DNA from: Planctomycetota bacterium | GTDB taxonomy: Bacteria > Planctomycetota > Phycisphaerae > Phycisphaerales > UBA1924 | DNA length: 45,732 bases | Direction: 5' to 3' | Assembly: GCA_003696675.1 (NCBI GenBank) | Contig: RFGH01000159.1 | Location: 1-45,732, forward strand | Shown: positions 15,893 to 23,010 of the stretch, piece after piece | Layout of the letters: each line of letters starts with the position of its first letter | How positions within the stretch are numbered: position 1 is the first letter of the stretch | Program-made: the position numbers and the translations under genes | Notes under the pieces: model-generated | Database searches by the model: none | What the model saw: the letters and a program-made list of their open reading frames with translations, nothing else | What the model was told of the DNA's origin: nothing

Positions 15893-16418
15893 CCCACGCC
15901 AGCCCGGCCAGCCGGTCGGCGATCGCCGCGAGCGGCCCCGCCGCGGGGTCTCCCTCCGAGACCGCGGCGCTGTAGCGGCGACCTCCCGCCGTCAGTTCGA
16001 TCAGATAGACCCGACGCCCCGCGGGCGGATCGAAACGCTCGGGGGAATCGATCTGCGTCACCCCGTCACCGCCAAGGCCGGCGCCGCGGGCCATGGCCCA
16101 CAGCGCGTCTCGGGCGGGCGCATCGAGCCACCGGGTCAGCGTCGGATGGACGGTCTGATTCGCCCCGGGTCCGACGGCCGCCCGGAGCCACCCGTCCGGC
16201 TCCAGCAGATACCGGGCCGGGTGTTGCCCGGGACGGGCGGTCTCAGTGACCGGCCCGAACACGGTCAGTCCCAGCGTGAAATCAGAAGGCCGGGACGGCT
16301 CGAGCACGGAAGGGTCCGGCGCGGGACCCGCGGCACAACCCGCCGGGCCGCCCGCCGATGCCAGCACGCCCAGCCCGATCAGGCCCACGAACACGATGTG
16401 CTTCGGCGTCGCAAGCAT
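15876..16418 (-). CDS. Hypothetical exported (probable lipo-) protein
   Basis: A 180-aa protein that I do not recognise. It has an N-terminal hydrophobic segment (HIVFVGLIGLGVLASAG) followed by GGPAGCAAG, an imperfect lipobox with Pro at -3, then a Pro/Ser-rich linker and a soluble domain containing RRVYLIELTAGGRRYSAAVSE. No catalytic motif is visible. TACACT at 16425-16430 (minus strand) ends 6 nt before the ATG, so the mRNA may be leaderless. It diverges from pheT with a 68-bp gap and overlaps the TPR lipoprotein gene tail to tail. Confidence 0.7.
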   Translation of the reverse strand: MLATPKHIVFVGLIGLGVLASAGGPAGCAAGPAPDPSVLEPSRPSDFTLGLTVFGPVTETARPGQHPARYLLEPDGWLRAAVGPGANQTVHPTLTRWLDAPARDALWAMARGAGLGGDGVTQIDSPERFDPPAGRRVYLIELTAGGRRYSAAVSEGDPAAGPLAAIADRLAGLAWVSPGP

Positions 16419-16424
16419 GCCCGC

Positions 16425-16430
16425 AGTGTA
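16425..16430 (-). promoter_or_regulatory. -10-like TACACT hexamer, 6 nt before ATG 16418
   Basis: Reading the minus strand, TACACT ends 6 nt before the start codon of the hypothetical lipoprotein, and no Shine-Dalgarno site intervenes. Confidence 0.5.
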
Positions 16431-16471
16431 AGCCTTTCCGCGGCAAGGGCGGCCCGCCCGCCCCCGGGCCC

Positions 16472-16477
16472 TATCCT
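16472..16477 (+). promoter_or_regulatory. -10-like TATCCT hexamer, 9 nt before pheT ATG
   Basis: TATCCT ends 9 nt upstream of ATG 16487. The 5' flank is a GC-only run with no recognisable -35 and no Shine-Dalgarno site. Confidence 0.5.
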
Positions 16478-16486
16478 TTCGGCCCT

Positions 16487-18589
16487 ATGGATATCTCGAT
16501 CCGCTGGCTCAACCAATACCTCACCCCGGGCGATGTCACTCCCGAGGAGGCCGACGCGATCCTCACCGAGGCGGGTCTGCCCATCGAGTTGCACACCCCG
16601 CTGCCCGATGGCGACACCGTCATCGATGTCGAGGTCACCTCGAACCGGGTGGATTGTCTCGGGCATGTCGGGATCGCCCGCGAGGTCGCCGCCGCACGCC
16701 ACTCCCGCACCCCCCGCACGCTGAAACTGCCCGAAGTGTCGGCGCCCCCCGTGGGGCCGCCCATCGGCACGGATCTTGCCCTCGAGAACCGCGAGCACGC
16801 CGGGTGCCCCCTGTTCACCGCGCGGCTCATCCGCGGCGTGAAGATCGGGCCCAGCCCGGACTGGCTCAAGCGTGCACTCGAGTCGGTCGGCGCCCGCTCG
16901 ATCAACAATGTCGTCGATGTCACGAACTACATCACCCTCGAACTGGGCAACCCCTGCCATGTCTTCGACCACAAGAAGCTGGCCGGGGGCAGGCTCATCG
17001 TCCGCTTCGCGGACGAGGGCGAGAAGGTCAAGACCCTGTACGCCGGCGAGCATGCGCTCAAGGCGACGGATCTGGTCGTGGCCGACGCCGAACGCCCGCA
17101 GTCGCTGGCCGGTGTCATCGGCGGGTTCGACAGCCAGGTCGACAGCGGCACGACCGATGTCGTTTTCGAGATGGCGACCTGGGACCCGGTCACCATCCGC
17201 AACACCGCGCGCCGCCTGAACATCCGCACCGATGCGGCGTACCGCTTCGAGCGCGGCATCGACGCCCGAACCATCGATTTCGCGGCCCGCCGGGCTGTGG
17301 AACTGATCTGCCGGGTCTCTGGCGGCACGCTGGCCGAAGGGGTGCTTTCGGACGGCGCCCCGCTCCCGCCCGATCGCGTGATCGAGCTGCGTTCGGCCAG
17401 GGTGGCTCAGATCCTCGGCTCCGTGCTGCCGACCGACGAGATCGCCGCGTTGCTGAATGCGCTGGCGATCCGCTGCGAGCACGCTGGCGAGGGGCTGCTC
17501 CGCTGCACGGTTCCCCCGCACCGTTCGCACGACCTGACCCGCGAGATCGATCTGATCGAGGAGGTCGCCCGCGCGCGCTCGCTCGGCGCGGTTCCGCTCA
17601 AGGACAAGCTGGAGATCGCGGTCCACGCGCCGCAGCGGGCCGAACGCCTGCAAGACGAAACGGCCCGAACGCTGGCCGCCCTCGGCTTTCACGAGACCAT
17701 CACCTTCTCGTTCACCAGCCCTAAAAAGGGTGACTGCTTCCTTGCGGAGGGTCTCGAGTTGGTCGCGGTGGACGACGACCGGCGCAAGGCCGAGCCCACC
17801 CTGCGTCCCAGCGTGCTGCTGGGTTTGCTCGGCTGCCGAAAGGCCAACGCCGACGCCCGCACGGGCCTGCCCGGTGGCATCCGGCTCTTCGAGACCGCCT
17901 CGACCTTCGCGCAGAAGCTCGGGAGGATCACCGTCGAGCGGCGCACGCTCGCGATGCTCGCGGATGTCGACTTTGCCGGCAAGAAGCCCGGCGTGGAAGA
18001 CATCCAGAAGACCGTCCGTGTGGTCCGCGGCGCGATCGACGCCGCGGTGCGTACCTGCTTTGGCCCGGACGCGAGCACCGAGGTCGAGCCTTGCCCGCCC
18101 CCGCACCGCGGTTTCGATGCCCACGCCCATGCGCGTGTTTTCGTCGTCACCGACGCGAACCGGGTCGAACTCGGTTCCTTCGGCGTGATCTCCCATGAGG
18201 CCATGGCGAACGAGGATCTCGGTGTGCCCGTGGTCGGGGCCGAACTCTGGCTGGATGTGCTCGTCGGCGCGCCGGTGCCCAAGATCACTGTCCGCCCCCT
18301 GCCCCAGTTCCCCGGCATCGAGCGGGACCTCTCCTTGGTCCTGCCCGAATCGGTCACCTGGGCCTCTGTGGAGCGACTGGTCGATGCCTGTCGGCTCGAG
18401 CGGTGCGTGGGCACGGACCTGGTTGGGGTGTACCGCGGCAAGCAGCTCGGCGCTGGACGCAAGTCCGTGACCCTTCGCGTCCGCTTCCGCGACGAGGCCC
18501 GCACTATGCGCCACGACGAGGTCGATCCTCAGATGGAACGGCTCGCCGATCGGGCACGGGCCGAACTCGGGGCCGAAATTCGAGTCTGA
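16487..18589 (+). CDS. pheT: Phenylalanine--tRNA ligase beta subunit lacking the OB-fold tRNA-binding domain
   Basis: Beta subunit of phenylalanyl-tRNA synthetase, 700 aa. The start MDISIRWLNQYL corresponds to the bacterial PheT N terminus. Recognisable blocks are VEVTSNRVDCLGHVGIARE, INNVVDVTNYITLELGNPCHVFD, GGFDSQ, RRLNIRTDAAYRFERGID, EIDLIEEVARA and, at the C terminus, the anticodon-binding FDX-ACB domain (PQFPGIERDLSLVLPES, GVYRGKQLGAGRKSVTL). Bacterial PheT is usually about 800 aa. Here residue about 31 (EAGLPIE) runs almost directly into the TVIDVEVTSNR block, so the inserted EMAP-type OB-fold domain (roughly residues 40-148 in E. coli) is absent. pheS is not in the window. The start is ATG 16487; the upstream in-frame ORF is non-homologous. 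Confidence 0.95.
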   Translation: MDISIRWLNQYLTPGDVTPEEADAILTEAGLPIELHTPLPDGDTVIDVEVTSNRVDCLGHVGIAREVAAARHSRTPRTLKLPEVSAPPVGPPIGTDLALENREHAGCPLFTARLIRGVKIGPSPDWLKRALESVGARSINNVVDVTNYITLELGNPCHVFDHKKLAGGRLIVRFADEGEKVKTLYAGEHALKATDLVVADAERPQSLAGVIGGFDSQVDSGTTDVVFEMATWDPVTIRNTARRLNIRTDAAYRFERGIDARTIDFAARRAVELICRVSGGTLAEGVLSDGAPLPPDRVIELRSARVAQILGSVLPTDEIAALLNALAIRCEHAGEGLLRCTVPPHRSHDLTREIDLIEEVARARSLGAVPLKDKLEIAVHAPQRAERLQDETARTLAALGFHETITFSFTSPKKGDCFLAEGLELVAVDDDRRKAEPTLRPSVLLGLLGCRKANADARTGLPGGIRLFETASTFAQKLGRITVERRTLAMLADVDFAGKKPGVEDIQKTVRVVRGAIDAAVRTCFGPDASTEVEPCPPPHRGFDAHAHARVFVVTDANRVELGSFGVISHEAMANEDLGVPVVGAELWLDVLVGAPVPKITVRPLPQFPGIERDLSLVLPESVTWASVERLVDACRLERCVGTDLVGVYRGKQLGAGRKSVTLRVRFRDEARTMRHDEVDPQMERLADRARAELGAEIRV

Positions 18590-18896
18590 AGCCCGAATCA
18601 CCCGCTAAACGCCGCGATCGGTCCCGATCTTCCGGATCTGCAGCCCGACAAGGGTGGGCCACATATACTGTCATTGACTTTTCGAAAGGACTTTGTACGG
18701 GTCTCCTGCGAGATCCGTCGTCCGGGCCGATCGGACGGGGTCGAGGGATCCCCCGTCCGGCCCGGGCGTGCCGCCCGGTCTGACGCGACGCGTTCTCGGA
18801 CCCAGTTTCGGCGGCGTTGTCCGGACGCCACGAACCGTGTGCGCGACCGGCCGATACTTGCCTATGAGCGAGCCCGTCTCGCAAGGAGGGATCCGA
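18590..18896 (+). other. 307-bp intergenic region with paired hairpins upstream of ilvE
   Basis: No convincing gene is present. The region holds TATACT (18664-18669) and TTGACT (18674-18679), neither with a good partner box. Two adjacent GC-rich hairpins follow: CGGACGGGG / CCCCGTCCG (18732-18740 with 18751-18759) and CCGGGC / GCCCGG (18762-18767 with 18773-18778). GATACT (18853-18858) lies near an alternative in-frame ATG at 18864. The hairpins lack a U-tract, so they are not simple terminators for pheT, and no Leu/Ile/Val-rich leader peptide was seen. Confidence 0.5.
18883..18890 (+). promoter_or_regulatory. Strong Shine-Dalgarno AAGGAGGG for ilvE
   Basis: AAGGAGGG ends 6 nt before ATG 18897 and decides that start over the in-frame ATG at 18864. 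Confidence 0.85.
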
Positions 18897-19895
18897 ATGA
18901 GCGCGATGATCAGCAAGCCCGCCACGACCACCGCCCCCTCCGCCAGCACGGGCGACAAGCCGCTGATCTGGGTCAACGGGCAGCTGCTTCCCAAGAGCCA
19001 GGCCGCGGTCTCGGTGTACGACCACGGGCTTCTCTACGGCGACGGCGTGTTCGAGGGCATCCGTGTCTACAAGGGCAAGATCTTCAAGCTCAAGCAGCAC
19101 ATGGACCGTCTGTACGCCTGCGCCAACAAGATCCACCTCGATCTCGAGAAGTTCGTCAGCCGCGATGAGATGGTCCGCATCCAGCGCACCTGTGTGGAAG
19201 CCAACGGCATCCAGGATGGATACATCCGGCTTGTCGTCACCCGTGGCGTCGGCACGCTCGGGCTGAACCCTTATCTCTGCCCCGAGCCGGGCGTGGTCTG
19301 CATCGCCGACACCATCAGCCTTTACAAGCCGGAGATGTATCAGAAGGGCATGCGGGTCGTCCTGGCCAACCGGCCCAAGACGCCCATCGCCTGCCTCGAT
19401 CCCCGCATCAAGAGCCTCAACTACCTGAACAACATCCTCGCCAAGTGCGAGGCGATCCACCTGAGCAACAAGCTCGGCATCACCAAGCCCGAGGATCAAC
19501 TTCTCGAGGTGATCATGCTCAACACCGAGGGCCATGTGACCGAGGGCTCGGGCGACAACATCTTCTTCGTCAAGGACGGCGTGGTGTATACCCCGCCGAG
19601 CGAGGCGGGCATCCTCGAGGGCATCACCCGCCGCTTCGTGATGGACACGCTTTGCCCGGCCTGTGGGGTGAAGGTCGTCGAGAAGCACTTCACCATGGCC
19701 GAGTTCCTGGACGCCGATGAGGCCTTCCTGACCGGCTCGGCCGCCGAGATGATCGCCGTCCGCGAGGTGCTCGAACACAAAGACCTCGAGGTCACCGCCA
19801 CCCATACCATCTCCGCCGGTGAGGGACCGATCACCAACGCCCTGCGGACCAAATTCCGCGAGATCGTCACCTCGGACCATGTCCCCGAGGACTGA
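18897..19895 (+). CDS. ilvE: Branched-chain amino acid aminotransferase
   Basis: Class IV PLP-dependent aminotransferase of 332 aa that interconverts Leu, Ile and Val with their 2-oxo acids, the last step of branched-chain amino acid synthesis. Family blocks: VSVYDHGLLYGDGVFEGIRVY, TRGVGTLGLNP, the catalytic-lysine motif RIKSLNYLNNILAK, EVIMLNTEGHVTEGSGDNIFFV, GILEGITRRFVM and EAFLTGSAAEMIAVREV. The combination fits IlvE; a D-amino acid aminotransferase is less likely given the full GEG/TEGSGDN context. The start is set by AAGGAGGG. A rho-independent terminator follows at 19928. No other ilv gene is present in the window. Confidence 0.95.
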   Translation: MSAMISKPATTTAPSASTGDKPLIWVNGQLLPKSQAAVSVYDHGLLYGDGVFEGIRVYKGKIFKLKQHMDRLYACANKIHLDLEKFVSRDEMVRIQRTCVEANGIQDGYIRLVVTRGVGTLGLNPYLCPEPGVVCIADTISLYKPEMYQKGMRVVLANRPKTPIACLDPRIKSLNYLNNILAKCEAIHLSNKLGITKPEDQLLEVIMLNTEGHVTEGSGDNIFFVKDGVVYTPPSEAGILEGITRRFVMDTLCPACGVKVVEKHFTMAEFLDADEAFLTGSAAEMIAVREVLEHKDLEVTATHTISAGEGPITNALRTKFREIVTSDHVPED

Positions 19896-19927
19896 CCAAG
19901 GCTCGCCACCATTCCGATTTCTCCGAG

Positions 19928-19952
19928 GCCCGCGCTCCGCGCGGGCTTTTTT
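19928..19952 (+). terminator. Rho-independent terminator after ilvE
   Basis: A perfect 8-bp stem, GCCCGCGC / GCGCGGGC (19928-19935 with 19939-19946), has a 3-nt TCC loop and is followed by six T residues (19947-19952). It is the clearest intrinsic terminator in the window. Confidence 0.93.
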
Positions 19953-19954
19953 CG

Positions 19955-19960
19955 TAGCAT
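19955..19960 (+). promoter_or_regulatory. -10-like TAGCAT hexamer upstream of the DASS transporter
   Basis: TAGCAT begins 3 nt after the ilvE terminator T-run and ends 21 nt before ATG 19982, so a short 5' leader of about 15 nt is expected. The same hexamer appears before the genes at 21523 and 35176. Confidence 0.4.
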
Positions 19961-19981
19961 CTCCCGGCTGGGGTTCCACGC

Positions 19982-21466
19982 ATGGACGAGGTTTCTACAA
20001 GACACGATGCCGGGCCGGTACAGAACGCCGGGCTGCTGATCGGGCCCGCGGCGGCCGGCGTGGTCTACACCCTCCTGGCGGACGCCACGCTGGACGAGCC
20101 TGCCCGACGCCTCGCGGGCGTGACCGTGCTGATGGCTGTTTGGTGGATCACCGAGGCGATCCCGCTCGCCGCCACCGCTCTGCTGCCCCTTGTTCTGTTC
20201 CATCCGCTGGGCATCCAGAAGATCGGGGACGCGACCGGTGGATACGCGCATCCCCTCGTGTTCCTGTTCATGGGCGGGCTGTTGCTCGGCCAGGGGCTGG
20301 AGCGGTGGGGAGCGCACCGGCGTCTGGCGTTGCATGTGATCCTGCTTGTCGGCACCAGCCCGCGTCGCATCGTGGCCGGCGTGATGCTGGCGGCCGCTCT
20401 GCTCAGCGCGTTCGTATCCAACACCGCGACCGCCATGATGATGCTGCCGATCGTCACCAGCATCGCGTTGCTCGCCGGCGGCGATGCGCCGGACCGCCCC
20501 GAGGCACGGTCGTACGCGGTGTGCCTGCTGCTCGGTCTGGCCTACGCGTCGAGCATCGGCGGCGTGATGACGCTGACGGGCACCGCGCCCAACGGGATTC
20601 TGGCCGCCTTCATGCGCGATGAACTGGGGACCCCGCTGACATGGGGCGGCTGGCTGCGTCTGGGGGTGCCGCTGGTCGCGGTGCTGCTCCCGGTGTCCTG
20701 GGCCGTGCTCGTGTATGTTTCCTCGCCGGTGCGGATCGCCGCGATCCCTGGCGGGCGATCCCACATCCGGGGGCTGCTCGACCGGATGGGGCGCCCGGGG
20801 CGGGGCGAGGTTCTGGCGATGGGCGTCTTCGCCCTCACCGCCGCGTCATGGATCCTGCACGCCCCGCTCACGGCTTGGCTGAACAATGGCCGGACGGGCA
20901 CGGACCGCTGGATCGGCTTGCACGACGCGGCCATCGCGATTGGCGGCGCCTCGCTGCTGTTCGCCCTGCCGGTCGGGCAGGGGCGACGCGTGCTCGACTG
21001 GCGGAGCGCCGAGCGGATCCCCTGGGGCGTGCTGCTGCTCTTTGGCGGCGGGCTCTCCCTGGCCAGCGCCTTCGGCGCAACAGGGCTCGACGCTTGGCTC
21101 GGTGGGTTGCTCGCAGGGGCCAATGGGGTCCACCCGCTTGTCCTGCTGTTGGGCGTGACCGCCATGATCGTCTTCATGACCGAGGTCACCAGCAATACAG
21201 CGACGACCAGCACCATGCTGCCCGTCCTCGGGGCGGCTGCGGGCGGTTTGGGGGTCGAGGCTCAGCCGCTGGTGATCGCGGCGGCAGTGGGGGCGAGTTG
21301 TGCCTTCATGCTGCCCGTCGCCACCCCGCCCAACGCGATTGTGTTCAGTTCGAGGCGGGTGACTATCCGTGACATGGCCAAGGCGGGGCTGTGGCTGAAT
21401 CTGGTCTCGATCGTGATCATCGCCGCTTTGGTGGGCGGGCTCGGCGGGCGGCTGCTGGGGTACTGA
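19982..21466 (+). CDS. DASS (SLC13) family sodium:dicarboxylate/anion symporter
   Basis: Integral membrane protein of 494 aa with about 11-12 hydrophobic segments. The divalent anion:Na+ symporter signature is clear: MAVWWITEAIPLAATALLP near the N terminus, FLFMGGLLLGQGLERW, and the two inverted-repeat Ser-Asn-Thr motifs, SNTATAMMMLP (about residue 144) and TSNTATTSTMLP (about 405), which bind sodium and substrate carboxylates. VATPPNAIVFSS near the C terminus is also typical. Substrates in the family include succinate, malate, citrate and sulfate; the sequence does not settle which. It is a single gene, preceded by the ilvE terminator. Confidence 0.93.
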   Translation: MDEVSTRHDAGPVQNAGLLIGPAAAGVVYTLLADATLDEPARRLAGVTVLMAVWWITEAIPLAATALLPLVLFHPLGIQKIGDATGGYAHPLVFLFMGGLLLGQGLERWGAHRRLALHVILLVGTSPRRIVAGVMLAAALLSAFVSNTATAMMMLPIVTSIALLAGGDAPDRPEARSYAVCLLLGLAYASSIGGVMTLTGTAPNGILAAFMRDELGTPLTWGGWLRLGVPLVAVLLPVSWAVLVYVSSPVRIAAIPGGRSHIRGLLDRMGRPGRGEVLAMGVFALTAASWILHAPLTAWLNNGRTGTDRWIGLHDAAIAIGGASLLFALPVGQGRRVLDWRSAERIPWGVLLLFGGGLSLASAFGATGLDAWLGGLLAGANGVHPLVLLLGVTAMIVFMTEVTSNTATTSTMLPVLGAAAGGLGVEAQPLVIAAAVGASCAFMLPVATPPNAIVFSSRRVTIRDMAKAGLWLNLVSIVIIAALVGGLGGRLLGY

Positions 21467-21522
21467 CCCAGGGTGCGCGCTTTCACCGGGCCGCGATACT
21501 CATCAAACTGTGAAGGTCTAGC

Positions 21523-23007
21523 ATGGCCGAGGCCCGCACCCGGACCCACCCCGCGGGCGAAGGGATAGCCGTGAGCGAAGCCAAGCAATCCGGTTTGGGA
21601 CCACGAGACGCCGACCAGCCCGTCCGGCAGGGCGGGGCGAGCGATCTCCAGAAGCAGGCCCACCACCACGCCCGCACGATCAAGGGTCTCAAGCTCGGCG
21701 TGCGCGCCGCGATGATCGTGGTGGTGCTGGTTATCGGATTTGCTGTCATGGGTTTGCTGATCGCCACCAAGCCCAAGAGCAAGACGCGCTCCGAGGCACC
21801 TCCGCCCGTGCTTGTCCGCGCGATTGAGGCAAGGCCGCGCTCCGTCGAGCGTGTGTGGGAGGGGTACGGCACGGTGGTGTCGATGCGTCGTGCCACGGTC
21901 GCGGCCGAGGTCGGCGGGCGCGTCATCGATCGCCCGGCGGCGGTCGAGGCGGGGCGCGAGATCGAGCCGGGTTCGCTGCTGGTCGCGATCGATCCGGTGG
22001 ACTACGAGGCAGCCGAGGCCCGCGCCGCGCAGGCGGTGGTGGCTCTGCGGGCGCAGCTCGACGGGCTGGCGGTCGAGTCAGAGCGGCTCAGCGCCCAGTT
22101 GGAGTTGATCGCCGAAGAGATCGCCGCGGCCGAGCGTGACCTGGAACGCACCCGGCAGGCTCTCGAGCAGGGCGCCGGTTCGCCGGGCGAGCTTGATTCC
22201 AAGATCACGCTGCTTCGCCGCTCGCAGCGTGAGCAGGAGGCGGTGCGTCAGCAACTGGAACTGATCCCCGCCCGACGATCGGCCCTCGAGGGCGAACTGG
22301 GGGCGCGCGAGGCCGACCTGCGGCAGGCCCGATCGAATCTCGCCCGGGCCCGCGTGGACAGCCCGATCCGGGGCGTGATCGATTCGGTCTCGCCCCGCAT
22401 CGGCGATTTCGTCACGCCGGGCACGCCGGTCGCTACGGTTGTGGATCTCTCCCGGCTCGAGATCCCCCTGAAAGTCCCGGCGTCCGCGGCGTCGTGGGTG
22501 CGTATCGGTGACGAGGTGCGGGTGTGGCAGGGCGAGCCGGTCGGTGAGCCGACCCACATCGGGCGGGTGACGCGCCTGGCCCCCACGATCGATCCGTCCA
22601 CACGCACCATCACCGTTTTCGCCGAGGTCGAGCAGGATCCCGATCGGGTCGACCGACTGCTGCCCGGCGGCTTCGTGCACGGACGCGTGCTGACGCCGGA
22701 CCCTTCGCCGCGTGTCGCGGTTCCCCGACGCGCGATCCGCTCGGGGCGGGTGATGACGCTCAGCCGCGGCAAGGACGGGCTGTTCGTGGTGCGCCCGGTT
22801 CCCGTCGAGCAGGCCTACCCGCTGGACGGGCCGCTGCCCGAGATCGACCCGACGGAGACCGAGTGGGCGGTGTTGTCGTCCCCGTCCGGGCTCGACGCGG
22901 GCGTGCTGATCGCGACGACCTCCCTCGAGGCCATCCGCCCGGGCGGTTCGGTGCGTGTCGAAGTGGCCGGCGAGTCGGAAGTTCCCGACGCCAACGGGGA
23001 GGGCTGA
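21523..23007 (+). CDS. RND efflux periplasmic adaptor (HlyD/MFP family)
   Basis: Membrane fusion protein of 494 aa linking the following RND pump to an outer-membrane channel. One N-terminal membrane helix (about 66-86, AMIVVVLVIGFAVMGLLIATK), then a barrel-sandwich hybrid half (VSMRRATVAAEVGGRVIDRPAAVEAG), a long coiled-coil hairpin rich in Ala/Glu/Arg, the returning half (RVDSPIRGVIDSVSPRIGDFVTPGTPVATVVDLS), a beta-barrel (LAPTIDPSTRTITVFAEV) and a membrane-proximal domain. ATG 21523 is assumed with GAAGG at 21512-21516. GTG 21571 is an alternative with GAAGGGAT upstream, and a TAGCAT at 21519-21524 overlaps ATG 21523, so the shorter form deserves consideration. The stop is 3 nt before the permease start. 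Confidence 0.92.
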   Translation: MAEARTRTHPAGEGIAVSEAKQSGLGPRDADQPVRQGGASDLQKQAHHHARTIKGLKLGVRAAMIVVVLVIGFAVMGLLIATKPKSKTRSEAPPPVLVRAIEARPRSVERVWEGYGTVVSMRRATVAAEVGGRVIDRPAAVEAGREIEPGSLLVAIDPVDYEAAEARAAQAVVALRAQLDGLAVESERLSAQLELIAEEIAAAERDLERTRQALEQGAGSPGELDSKITLLRRSQREQEAVRQQLELIPARRSALEGELGAREADLRQARSNLARARVDSPIRGVIDSVSPRIGDFVTPGTPVATVVDLSRLEIPLKVPASAASWVRIGDEVRVWQGEPVGEPTHIGRVTRLAPTIDPSTRTITVFAEVEQDPDRVDRLLPGGFVHGRVLTPDPSPRVAVPRRAIRSGRVMTLSRGKDGLFVVRPVPVEQAYPLDGPLPEIDPTETEWAVLSSPSGLDAGVLIATTSLEAIRPGGSVRVEVAGESEVPDANGEG

Positions 23008-23010
23008 GCG

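Noticed and set aside
16379-18601. 740-aa minus-strand open frame opposite pheT
   Set aside because: It is the antisense shadow of pheT; composition is skewed to Asp/Gly/Arg/His and no motif is recognisable.
18664-18702. Sigma-70 promoter TATACT / TTGACT upstream of ilvE
   Set aside because: TATACT has no -35 at 16-18 bp and TTGACT has no -10 at the right distance; I leave them as unassigned elements.
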